NCBI GenBank assembly: GCA_018400255.1
Contig: JAGYMO010000354.1
Coordinates: 1-5,768 of the forward strand
Origin: Deltaproteobacteria bacterium
GTDB lineage: Bacteria; Desulfobacterota; DSM-4660; Desulfatiglandales; B25-G16
Reading direction: 5' to 3'
DNA length: 5,768 nucleotides
How positions within the stretch are numbered: position 1 is the stretch's first letter; the number at the start of each line of letters is the position of its first letter. Both the position numbers and the translations under genes were made by a program. Shown piece after piece: positions 1 through 5,768 of this stretch. Under the pieces are notes generated by a model. It had not been told where the DNA came from, searched no databases, and saw only the letters and a list, made by a program, of their open reading frames with translations.

Positions 1-623
1 TCATTCAGGTGATAATCAGTACCTATCTTGTTTTGATGTGCTATTTCAGTTAGGAGCTTAACATCCTTTATGTTATTTCTGCAGATATTTATATTAAAAA
101 AGGTGAGATAGCCGTATTTTTTCTGCCTCTCAACAAGGTACCTGAATTGCGGCTCAATATTTAACAATGACTTTGGCAGACCTTTTTTAGGGGCTACACA
201 GTCTACGGCAAGGTTTATTGCTGCTACACCTGCCTTACCAACCTCATCGATAAATGCCTTATCCATAAGATATCCATTTGTGGGAAGGTACATAAAGAAG
301 CCATTTTCAGCCCCGTATCTTATAACCTCCAGGATAAAGTCTTTTCTCATTAGGGGTTCACCGCCCATAAGCGGGATAACCCTGCAGCCTATGGATTTAA
401 GCCAGTCTATTGAACTTTTTGCAGTATCAATGTCCATTCCCGGCGCTTCGTTATTATACTGGAAGCAGTACCAGCAATCTATGTTACAACGCCATTCGGT
501 AAAAAGATAACAAAGTACCGGCCTGAACTGATTTGAGTGAATACGTGAATTGAGGTAGGGGATTACCCATCTCTTAATAGCCTTAGTCGCATTTAAAGTC
601 TTATAATAAGTAGTTTTGAACAT
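1..623 (-). CDS. Radical SAM domain protein, N-terminal 207 residues (3' end outside window)
   Basis: The minus strand is open from an ATG at 623-621 to the left edge with no stop. Cys46, Cys50 and Cys53 form CNIDCWYC, the CX3CX2C motif that holds the 4Fe-4S cluster cleaving S-adenosylmethionine in radical SAM enzymes. MGGEPL (residues 86-91) is the glycine-rich GGE motif that contacts SAM, and LPTNGYLM (113-120) fits the next barrel strand of the MoaA/PqqE/SPASM-like branch. About 45 residues precede the cluster, slightly longer than many relatives. The start is supported by AAGGAG at 631-636, 7 nt upstream. The missing C-terminus would show whether there is a SPASM or other auxiliary cluster domain, so the substrate cannot be named; peptide maturation, cofactor and lipid modification enzymes all share this core. 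The gene is divergent from the kinase and about 1 kb away, so context does not assign a role. Confidence 0.9.
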   Translation of the reverse strand, partial: MFKTTYYKTLNATKAIKRWVIPYLNSRIHSNQFRPVLCYLFTEWRCNIDCWYCFQYNNEAPGMDIDTAKSSIDWLKSIGCRVIPLMGGEPLMRKDFILEVIRYGAENGFFMYLPTNGYLMDKAFIDEVGKAGVAAINLAVDCVAPKKGLPKSLLNIEPQFRYLVERQKKYGYLTFFNINICRNNIKDVKLLTEIAHQNKIGTDYHLN

Positions 624-630
624 GATCTTT

Positions 631-636
631 CTCCTT
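631..636 (-). promoter_or_regulatory. Ribosome binding site of the radical SAM gene
   Basis: On the minus strand this reads AAGGAG, 7 nt before the ATG at 623-621. It is close to the ideal Shine-Dalgarno match and fixes the start codon. A TATATAAA stretch lies further upstream around 664-675 on the same strand and could be part of a promoter, but no matching -35 element is seen. Confidence 0.75.
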
Positions 637-771
637 AGCAAATGACCTTTTACGGTTCCTTCAGGTTTATATAGAGGAAACAAATTAGAATACCATAGGC
701 ATGAGAAAAGTTGAAACATCGGGGTTTATTGATTCTTGGCTTATCCCTTTTGTTCTTTATCAGCCTTCTCC

Positions 772-792
772 ACCTTACGAAGGTTACCTTCG
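772..792. repeat. Two overlapping, mutually exclusive small inverted repeats
   Basis: ACCTT (772-776) pairs with AAGGT (780-784) around a 3-nt loop. CGAAGG (778-783) pairs with CCTTCG (787-792) around TTA. Both hairpins use the same AAGG, so only one can form at a time. They are short (5 and 6 bp) and no T-run follows, so they are not terminators. They could be chance within a former coding sequence. Confidence 0.3.
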
Positions 793-958
793 GCATGTCT
801 TTGTCATAGGCCCACGCAATCCTTTCGGCTTTAAACCCGATAAAGGCCGGAAGGAAGGTTGGAAAGACCTGTGGCGTTGTTACTATGAGCCACCTTTTTA
901 TAATACTTCAGATACCTATTTTATCTATCCAAGCTACAACAACTGTCAAGGAAAAAAT

Positions 959-1048
959 ATGAAAACATTAGAAATTGTTGTGATTGTTAGCATTCTTTCT
1001 GCCTGTTTTTCTCATGAGAAGATAGTTGGTTTTTTGGAAAAGATATAA
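959..1048 (+). CDS. Possible 29-residue lipoprotein-like peptide (or remnant of a longer gene)
   Basis: An ATG at 959 has AAGGA at 948-952, 6 nt upstream, a reasonable ribosome binding site. The peptide begins MKTLEIVVIVSILSAC; LSAC is a good match to the lipobox after which signal peptidase II cleaves, with Cys16 as the lipidated residue. Only 13 residues would remain after cleavage, which is very short. The hydrophobic part is brief and carries a glutamate at position 5, unlike a strong signal peptide. Just after the lipobox a different plus frame is open to about 1180 and contains SWFFGKDIKEFKAVVDVM, so this may be the 5' end of a frameshifted gene rather than a finished peptide. I do not recognise the family. 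Confidence 0.2.
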   Translation: MKTLEIVVIVSILSACFSHEKIVGFLEKI

Positions 1049-1424
1049 AAGAATTTAAAGCGGTCGTAGATGTGATGATGAGATGCGGTAAATATGTTTT
1101 TATTGAACCAGCTTTTTTTATATTTCTACGGGCATCTTTGCATTTTTTTAAATGTTGTTGTGTTGGTCGAGATATCGTTTAGAGCGGATGTGAGATAATG
1201 CGCCAGGGCACCTGAAAACCATTCAGAAAAAAATTGCAGCAAATAGTATCCAGTAGATATGTGACGAAAGGGAGTTGAACATAAAGGAGAGTGGCCCCGG
1301 GAGCCATCTCCGATTTTCTTCTGAGGCAAGGAAGAAATTGCATACAGACTATTGGCTCATTATGCGGTACCTCAATGTGAAGTTGCAAGGCAAGGTATGC
1401 TGGAGTTTCTAAATCTTCTTTATA

Positions 1425-1448
1425 GGGGGCAAGGCATCCTTGCACCCC
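1425..1448. repeat. Strong GC-rich hairpin with a 3-nt loop
   Basis: GGGGGCAAGG (1425-1434) pairs with CCTTGC-A-CCCC (1438-1448), giving ten base pairs with a single bulged A at 1444 and the loop CAT. No T-run follows on the plus strand and no comparable A-run precedes it for the minus strand, so it is not a standard intrinsic terminator. It lies in the region without recognised genes, about 240 bp before the kinase start. Confidence 0.5.
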
Positions 1449-1573
1449 TGGTTAGTTTTATGATAAATTATTTAAGTAGCTTGCTAAAAATGCCGATACT
1501 TCTACGAGGAGACAACCAATTTACTCAAGGGCTGACTTACCTTTTGGCTTGATCGATGGCCTCTCTACGATTA

Positions 1574-1597
1574 GCGGCTCGCACATATTTGCGGCTC
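1574..1597 (+). repeat. Direct repeat of GCGGCTC upstream of the kinase gene
   Basis: GCGGCTC occurs at 1574-1580 and again at 1591-1597, starts 17 bp apart. The second copy runs into a small palindrome, GCTCAGAGC. The pair lies about 90-115 bp before the kinase ATG, where a regulator could bind. The copies are short and chance cannot be excluded. Confidence 0.25.
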
Positions 1598-1687
1598 AGA
1601 GCAGCACAGGATTAAGCTTAGGCAAAGAGAAAGCGATAGTTTTATATTTTGACTACGCCGTTTTTTAATTGACAAAAGAAGTGGAAA

Positions 1688-4204
1688 ATGCTCCGTAAAT
1701 TTTTAAGGAAACTGGGTGTATTTAAGGCCTTGATTGTCCTTACTATTGGATCGACTTCAGGGTCCGTCCTGATTTATTTAATTTTATCCTCCATTCTAGA
1801 CGGAATCTCTTTTTACGGTATAATCGAAAGCATTATCATCCCGATTATAATCGCGCCTTTAGTATCCTTTTTCTTTATTAAGTATTTAATTGAACTTGAG
1901 CATACAGAGGAGTCTCTGCGGATAAGCGAAGCGCGATACCGGAGCATAGTGGAAGCCGCTCCTATTATTGTAGCTATTATACGCTCAAGAGATGCTCGAT
2001 ATCTTGAGGTGAATAAGGTCTTTTGCGAATTTACCGGATATACGCGGGAGGAGGTATTAGGCAAAACTCCGGTGGATCTCAACTTGTTTGTTAATCCTGA
2101 GGACCAGCAGCGATTTGCCCAAAAACTCAAAAAGGAGCGTAGTGTTAGTAATTTTGAAGTTCAGTACCGGATGAGGGATGGGACGACACAGGATACCCTT
2201 ACATCGGCAAGGCCTCTTCGGTATAAAGAAGAGAACTGCCTTATTACGATTTCCATGACCATTACCGAAAGAAAGCAGGCAGAAAAGGCGCTGCGGGAAA
2301 GTGAGGAACGGTATCGGCTCCTTGCTGAAAATGTTACGGATGTTATCTGGATCAGGGATTTGAATTTGAAGATAAAATACCTGAGCCCCTCTGCCAAAAA
2401 CATGACTGGTTTTAGCGTGGAAGAATTAATGGAAGACGATTTTAGGAGTTTTTTTACCCCTACCTCTGTAAAGCTCGCTAAAGAGGTTCTCGCGGAAGAA
2501 ATAGCTGCAGAAGAAAGGGGTGGCAAAAACCCTTTGAGAACGAGGACCTTAGAGCTCAAGGGGCATCGGAAGGATGGCTCTAAGGTTTGGACAGAAGAAA
2601 AAGTCAGCTTCCTCCGCACGTTAGAGGGCAAGCCTATAGGGATACTTGGCGTATCGCGGGATGTCACAGAACGTAAAGAGGCTGCGCTGGCACTTCAACA
2701 GAGTGAAGAGCGATATCGGTCTCTGGTGGAAAACACCATGGATGGTTACTTTATCTGCGACGTTCCCTCGGGCCGGCTTCTGTTTTTTAATCAAAGATGT
2801 AGCGATCTTTATGGTTACACAATGCAAGAGGGATTGAGGCTTGCCTTGTGGGATGTAGTCTGTCCTGAAGAACACGTGCGTATGAAAAAGCGCATCCAGG
2901 CACATCTGGGGAGAAAGGACTTAGGCAATGAGCGACAGATTTACAATTCCCTTCGAAAGGATGGATCGACATTCCGCTCTGAGATATCCACATCCCTGGT
3001 AACGTACCGTGGGAAACCCGCTATTCAAGGTGTTGTCCGGGATGTCTCGGAGCAGGAGCGTCTTCAACAGCAGCTTCAACGGGCCCAAAGAATGGAGGCT
3101 ATCGGGACTCTTGCGGGAGGGATTGCCCACGATTTCAACAACCTTCTTATGGCCATAGAGGGAAATATTTCTCTTCTACTTATTGATAAGCATATTAATG
3201 AAGCGCAAAGGGAAAGAATAGCAAAGATCGAGCGGTATATTCTTGATGCTAGAAAGGTCACCGAGCAGCTTCTCGGTTTTGCGATGGGAGGTAAGTACGA
3301 GATTAGGCCTTTAGACCTCAACGAAACCATTGACAAAACGTGTGAAATGTTCGGACGCACCAAAAAGGAAATCAAGATTCAAACAAAATATCAGGAAGGT
3401 ATTTGGGCAGTGGAGGCAGACAGGGGTCAAATCGAGCAGGTGTTGTTAAACTTGTATGTGAACGCCTGGCAGGCTATGCCTGGCGGCGGTAACCTCTATC
3501 TGCAAACCGAAAATATATCATTAAGCAGGGAGGATGCCACACGCTTTGGTATCAAACAGGGAAGCTATGTCAAGATTTCTATTGCTGACACTGGAATAGG
3601 GATGGATAAAGATACGCAGGCGAGGATATTCGACCCATTTTTTACTACAAAAGAAATAGGAAGGGGAACAGGGTTGGGATTGGCTTCCGCCTATGGAATT
3701 ATCAAGAATCATGGTGGAATTATTAATGTTTATAGCGAGATAGGGCAAGGTACAGCTTTGCACATCTATTTGCCTGCTTCTGAGGTGCCAGTTTTAAAAG
3801 AAGGTGATACAAGACAAGATATCTCGAGAGGTGTAGGTACTATTCTTGTTGTTGATGATGAGGAAATGATTCTCGATGTTGCAGAGGGTATATTAAAAAG
3901 CCTCGGATACACGGTTTTGTTAGCAAGTGGGGGTAGGGAGGCCATCGAGATTTATCAACAAAAAGGAGCTGGTATTGAACTGGTTGTTTTGGATATCATT
4001 ATGCCCGGCATGAGCGGCGGAGAGACCTATGATAGGCTTAAGGAGATTGATCCTGAGGTAAAAGCTCTCCTCTCCAGTGGATACAGCATGGATGGCAAGG
4101 CAAAAGAGATATTGAATCGCGGCTGCAATGGTTTTATTCAGAAGCCTTTCAATGTAAGGGATTTATCCATAAAGCTGAAAGAGATTATCAAAGGGAAAAA
4201 ATAA
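1688..4204 (+). CDS. Membrane-anchored hybrid sensor histidine kinase: three PAS domains, HisKA, HATPase, receiver
   Basis: This 838-residue protein would sense a signal, autophosphorylate and pass phosphate to its own receiver. Two hydrophobic segments (about 12-36 and 43-67) lie close together, leaving almost no periplasmic loop. Three PAS/PAC units follow at about 80-195, 205-330 and 340-455; each begins with a similar SE(E/A)RYR linker, and the last two end in RDVTERK- and RDVSEQE-type PAC tails. The H-box has His481 in GGIAHDFNN. ATPase motifs are the N-box at Asn588/Asn592, DTGIGM (634-639), FDPFF (648-652) and GRGTGLGLA (658-666). The receiver starts near 717 with acidic Asp723/Asp724, phosphoacceptor Asp769, Ser796 and Lys819, all intact. 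The ATG at 1688 is preceded by a purine-rich AAAGAAGTGG stretch, a modest ribosome binding site, and by an in-frame TGA at 1670-1672. No Hpt domain or response regulator is adjacent, so it appears to be an orphan. The ligand is unknown; no cofactor-binding residues were identified in the PAS domains. Confidence 0.95.
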   Translation: MLRKFLRKLGVFKALIVLTIGSTSGSVLIYLILSSILDGISFYGIIESIIIPIIIAPLVSFFFIKYLIELEHTEESLRISEARYRSIVEAAPIIVAIIRSRDARYLEVNKVFCEFTGYTREEVLGKTPVDLNLFVNPEDQQRFAQKLKKERSVSNFEVQYRMRDGTTQDTLTSARPLRYKEENCLITISMTITERKQAEKALRESEERYRLLAENVTDVIWIRDLNLKIKYLSPSAKNMTGFSVEELMEDDFRSFFTPTSVKLAKEVLAEEIAAEERGGKNPLRTRTLELKGHRKDGSKVWTEEKVSFLRTLEGKPIGILGVSRDVTERKEAALALQQSEERYRSLVENTMDGYFICDVPSGRLLFFNQRCSDLYGYTMQEGLRLALWDVVCPEEHVRMKKRIQAHLGRKDLGNERQIYNSLRKDGSTFRSEISTSLVTYRGKPAIQGVVRDVSEQERLQQQLQRAQRMEAIGTLAGGIAHDFNNLLMAIEGNISLLLIDKHINEAQRERIAKIERYILDARKVTEQLLGFAMGGKYEIRPLDLNETIDKTCEMFGRTKKEIKIQTKYQEGIWAVEADRGQIEQVLLNLYVNAWQAMPGGGNLYLQTENISLSREDATRFGIKQGSYVKISIADTGIGMDKDTQARIFDPFFTTKEIGRGTGLGLASAYGIIKNHGGIINVYSEIGQGTALHIYLPASEVPVLKEGDTRQDISRGVGTILVVDDEEMILDVAEGILKSLGYTVLLASGGREAIEIYQQKGAGIELVVLDIIMPGMSGGETYDRLKEIDPEVKALLSSGYSMDGKAKEILNRGCNGFIQKPFNVRDLSIKLKEIIKGKK

Positions 4205-4273
4205 AAATGCTCCCTTAATGGATGACAGATCTGATTTTATAATGTATCGATAAAATATCTAACAAAACCTTTA

Positions 4274-4287
4274 CCATTTTTTAATGG
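4274..4287. repeat. Small AT-rich hairpin after the kinase gene
   Basis: CCATT (4274-4278) and AATGG (4283-4287) pair around TTTT. The 5-bp AT-rich stem and the lack of a following T-run make it a poor terminator. It lies 70 bp after the kinase stop codon. Confidence 0.2.
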
Positions 4288-4354
4288 ATTGCTGCCTGGT
4301 ATTAAATCTGTAAAAACCATAGGTGATTCAGCCTTTTTTTATCGCGAACTTAAC

Positions 4355-4382
4355 GTGCAAAAGCGATATGGCACTTTTGCAC
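4355..4382. repeat. Perfect 9-bp palindrome between the convergent kinase and DUF3047 genes
   Basis: GTGCAAAAG (4355-4363) and CTTTTGCAC (4374-4382) are exact inverted repeats around a 10-nt loop. The element sits 8 bp beyond the DUF3047 stop on that gene's strand and 150 bp past the kinase stop. It could end or stabilise transcripts from either side. There is no T-run directly after it on either strand, so classical intrinsic termination is not supported; a T7 run at 4334-4340 lies on its left. Its core, GCAAAAG/CTTTTGC, recurs in the palindrome at 5103-5122 on the other side of the DUF3047 gene. Confidence 0.5.
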
Positions 4383-4390
4383 AGGTGGAA

Positions 4391-5062
4391 TTATTTGTTC
4401 ATGCATACTGCTATACATTTATAATGGGCTATGGCCACTGAGCCCGTATTGTCAGAATCCGACATGAGACCTATTGCTTGCACCTGCTTAGGCTCTTTTT
4501 CAAACAGCCTCTTGTAATCGGCGTATACATCAACCTTTTCTGTTACCCACTGGTCCAGGGGAGAGTGCTGATTTTCCAGTACTACGATTTTTGTCTTGCT
4601 GTTATAAGGGCTTTGGGTCATTGTTTTCATGGGTAATGATGCACTCCATACGTACTTTATTATATCGGGCCTGATAAAACCTTCAAATATGACATAAATC
4701 GCAGCAGCGCTGTCGCCTGTTTCCTTGAACCGCTCATCACCTCCCTGGGGGAGCTTGATTGCCCTCCACTGCCATTTCAGGTAAGGGTATTCACTTACCT
4801 TATATGTAAATTTTTTGGCTATCGCAACGGCTGAGTTGTCGGCATTTGCCTGGAGATAGGCCTCCTGGTTAGATTTTATTTGGTAAACATCACTCGCATC
4901 TCCTCCTCGGGATCTCCAGCCCTCTGGTAAAGAGCCACCCTTAAATAAGGAGAAATCCTCTATTTTCTGGACTGATGATGAGTGCCCAGTTGAACTAAAC
5001 AATAGGCCCGCAACAGTTAAAAAGATTACTAAAACTGCTGTAATAGCTTTTTTCTTATACAT
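4391..5062 (-). CDS. Exported DUF3047 family protein
   Basis: This 223-residue protein starts with a lysine-rich tip (MYKKK) and a hydrophobic segment at about 6-23, followed by small polar residues (SSTGHSSS), as expected of a Sec signal peptide, so the mature form is probably periplasmic or outer-envelope. The rest matches my memory of DUF3047: YPYLKWQWRAIKLPQGGDER (93-111), DSAAAIYVIFEG (117-128), KYVWS (136-140), a DYKRLFEKEP-type segment (182-191), and AIGLMSDSDNTG (196-207) near the end. The family has no assigned biochemical function that I know of. The length is typical. The ATG at 5062 has GGAG at 5071-5074, 8 nt upstream. It lies 93 bp downstream of, and in the same direction as, the basic protein gene at 5156-5768, and may be transcribed with it. 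It converges with the kinase gene. No catalytic motif is evident. Confidence 0.85.
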   Translation of the reverse strand: MYKKKAITAVLVIFLTVAGLLFSSTGHSSSVQKIEDFSLFKGGSLPEGWRSRGGDASDVYQIKSNQEAYLQANADNSAVAIAKKFTYKVSEYPYLKWQWRAIKLPQGGDERFKETGDSAAAIYVIFEGFIRPDIIKYVWSASLPMKTMTQSPYNSKTKIVVLENQHSPLDQWVTEKVDVYADYKRLFEKEPKQVQAIGLMSDSDNTGSVAIAHYKCIAVCMNK

Positions 5063-5070
5063 TTTTTATT

Positions 5071-5076
5071 CTCCAG
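5071..5076 (-). promoter_or_regulatory. Ribosome binding site of the DUF3047 gene
   Basis: On the minus strand this reads CTGGAG, 8 nt before the ATG at 5062-5060. It supports that start. It lies about 10 nt beyond the inverted repeats at 5085-5156, so RNA folding there could affect access to it. Confidence 0.6.
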
Positions 5077-5084
5077 AATCTCAC

Positions 5085-5156
5085 GAATCAAAAGTGATGA
5101 TTTCGCAAAAGACTTTTTGCGAGTTTGTCAAAATTGATTCAGAAAAGATCACTTTT
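5085..5156 (-). promoter_or_regulatory. Nested and competing inverted repeats in the leader or spacer before the DUF3047 gene
   Basis: An inner perfect hairpin TCGCAAAA (5103-5110) / TTTTGCGA (5115-5122) has the loop GACT. Around it lie two larger pairings: GAATCAA (5085-5091) with TTGATTC (5134-5140), and AAAAGTGAT (5090-5098) with ATCACTTTT (5148-5156). The arms interleave and share two bases, so the outer stems exclude each other or would form a pseudoknot. The last arm touches the stop codon of the upstream gene, and the first ends about 10 nt before the DUF3047 ribosome binding site. This could be a terminator of the upstream gene, an attenuator-like switch, or an operator. A TTGACA hexamer (minus strand, 5131-5126) lies inside, but no acceptable -10 box is spaced from it. 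No known riboswitch was recognised. Confidence 0.4.
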
Positions 5157-5768
5157 TATCTCCGATATTTTTCTTCTGATCTGCCTCTACCAGTGAAGCC
5201 GTGGTTGTTTACCCTGTGTCTCCCTTCCCCTCCTTTGCCTGCGGAATAATGGGAGTAATGATTAAAGTGTCTACGATCTGCACCATTTAAGATTGTAGTA
5301 ACTCCATTCTTTTTCGAATGAGGCGCTCTCGGGGCAGCATTGACTTTATTTGGCACCCTTCGATCTTTCATCGTCTGTTTGCCTTTATCAGTTAGGCGGT
5401 GTTTGGGCTGAGCCGGTTTAATTTTATTGTGGGGCTTATTCCTGTCTCTAATATGAGGCCTTGCCTCAGCTTGAGTGCTATGCTTACCCGTGATTTTTGA
5501 GTCGCTGGTTGGATGCCTTCCTTTTTTATTGAGCCGTGGTGGTGCTAACGGTTTTTGCGGGACCTTAGGCACTAAAGCCTTCTGGTGCTGCTTTCTCACT
5601 GGTGAGCGAAATGTATGGCTTTTTTTTGCGGGGGGGGAGGTGCCCTGTTCTTTTTTGATGATTTGGCTTCCAGTGCGTGTGTCGCTTGGGGCTGTGATAT
5701 GCATGATAATTTTTGTTAAAGCGTCTTGTCCTGTCAATATTCAAGATAACAACGTTATGCGACGGCCA
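5156..5768 (-). CDS. C-terminal part of a highly basic DUF3300-like exported protein, with an apparent 1-bp frameshift
   Basis: The stop is at 5158-5156. From there the frame is open back to 5740, but its only early starts are a TTG at 5737 and an internal ATG at 5705, without clear ribosome binding sites. A second frame, one base off, is open from the right edge (5768) through the homopolymer block at 5620-5637 and carries similar His/Lys/Arg-rich sequence. It includes WPSHNVVILNIDRTRRFN and HTHWKPNHQKRTGH, which resemble the W-x-H-N-V-x-V-N-x-x-R-x-x-x-F-N and W-x-H-N-P-x-H-R-x-G pattern I recall from the end of DUF3300 domains. Joining the frames at C8-G-C-A8 with one base fewer gives one continuous basic protein ending in NNHGFTGRGRSEEKYRR. 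DUF3300 proteins are usually exported, with low-complexity basic tails and unknown function. The remainder, including any signal peptide, lies beyond the window. Read alone, the segment from 5737 would be a 193-residue hypothetical protein. The family call is moderate; the frame break is directly visible. Confidence 0.55.
5620..5637 (-). repeat. Adjacent homopolymer tracts C8 and A8 inside a reading frame
   Basis: On the plus strand there are eight T (5620-5627), GC, then eight G (5630-5637); on the coding minus strand this reads C8-G-C-A8. It is the point where the frame entering from the right edge must change by one base to join the downstream frame. Runs of this length are typical sites of replication slippage and of sequencing errors. 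Confidence 0.8.

Larger units (their letters stand above)
624..1687. other. Gene-poor region of about 1.06 kb with possible remnants of short reading frames
   Basis: No frame here encodes a protein I recognise. The longest plus frame (701-1048) has no ribosome binding site at a usable distance and changes character along its length. Shifting by one base after ATG-AGA-AAA (701-709) gives an N-terminus like a signal peptide: basic LKHRG, then LLILGLSLLFFISLL, running to a TAG at 807-809. The same frame is open again to a TGA at 960-962 that overlaps the ATG at 959. On the minus strand a start-less frame from about 912 to 646 is also open, so the coding strand is uncertain. From about 1016 to 1180 another plus frame is open, following the lipobox peptide out of frame. 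Positions 1180-1687 contain only short frames without ribosome binding sites. Decayed genes or a long regulatory space are both possible; no transposase remnant was recognised. Confidence 0.5.

Noticed and set aside
280..510. Plus-strand frame of 76 codons
   Set aside because: It is antisense to the radical SAM motifs, which are clearly encoded on the minus strand.
1212..1226. CTGAA/TTCAG hairpin followed by an A-run
   Set aside because: The stem is only 5 bp, and the A-run would put the T-run on the wrong side for a terminator on the minus strand.
1126..1445. Two overlapping minus-strand reading frames of 67 and 88 codons
   Set aside because: They overlap each other in different frames, have no ribosome binding site that I can see, and match no family I recognise. 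The region reads as non-coding or decayed.
1352..1552. Plus-strand frame of 66 codons starting at TTG, possible transposase remnant
   Set aside because: It has a TTG start without a ribosome binding site and no recognisable motif, and the hairpin at 1425-1448 lies inside it. There is no evidence for a mobile element.
1669..1674. TTGACA just before the kinase gene as a -35 box
   Set aside because: It lies only 13 nt before the start codon, so a promoter using it would begin transcription inside the coding sequence.
1813..3763. Several open frames on the minus strand, and one on the plus strand, within the kinase gene
   Set aside because: They are shadow frames of the strongly supported kinase coding sequence and show no domain signature.
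5126..5131. TTGACA on the minus strand as a promoter for the DUF3047 gene
   Set aside because: At 16-18 bp spacing the downstream hexamers fall in the palindrome TTTTGCGA and do not resemble a -10 box.

Overview
The window looks like chromosomal DNA from a Gram-negative-type bacterium of moderate to low GC, read by eye as a little over 40 percent. The sensor kinase is of the membrane PAS / HDFNN-type hybrid kind that is common in Desulfobacterota and in anammox Planctomycetota. That placement is an impression from family resemblance only. No rRNA, tRNA, CRISPR array, transposase or phage gene is visible.

Layout from left to right. (1) Positions 1-623, minus strand: the N-terminal 207 residues of a radical SAM protein with a CX3CX2C cluster motif and a very good ribosome binding site; its C-terminus lies outside the window. 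(2) Positions 624-1687: about 1.06 kb with no gene I can defend. It holds fragments that look like decayed or frame-broken short reading frames (a signal-peptide-like stretch near 711-806 and a 29-residue lipobox peptide at 959-1048), a strong hairpin at 1425-1448 and a short direct repeat close to the kinase start. (3) Positions 1688-4204, plus strand: an 838-residue hybrid sensor histidine kinase (two membrane helices, three PAS domains, histidine-phosphotransfer and ATPase domains, C-terminal receiver). (4) Positions 4205-4390: a convergent intergenic space with a 9-bp palindrome. (5) Positions 4391-5062, minus strand: an exported DUF3047 protein. (6) Positions 5063-5155: a spacer rich in nested and competing inverted repeats. 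(7) Positions 5156-5768, minus strand: the C-terminal part of a very basic, His/Lys/Arg/Pro-rich protein that I read as a DUF3300-like exported protein entering from the right edge. Its reading frame is broken by one base at a C8-G-C-A8 homopolymer block.

The two right-hand genes run in the same direction, about 90 bp apart, and may be co-transcribed; both look like envelope or exported proteins of unknown function. The kinase converges on them and carries its own receiver, so its partner is not in the window. The radical SAM gene is divergent from the kinase but separated by more than 1 kb, so a functional link is not implied. I do not see a convincing new multi-gene system. The points most worth a second look are the homopolymer frameshift (possible phase variation or sequence error), the competing RNA structures upstream of the DUF3047 gene, and the related GCAAAAG palindromes on both sides of that gene.
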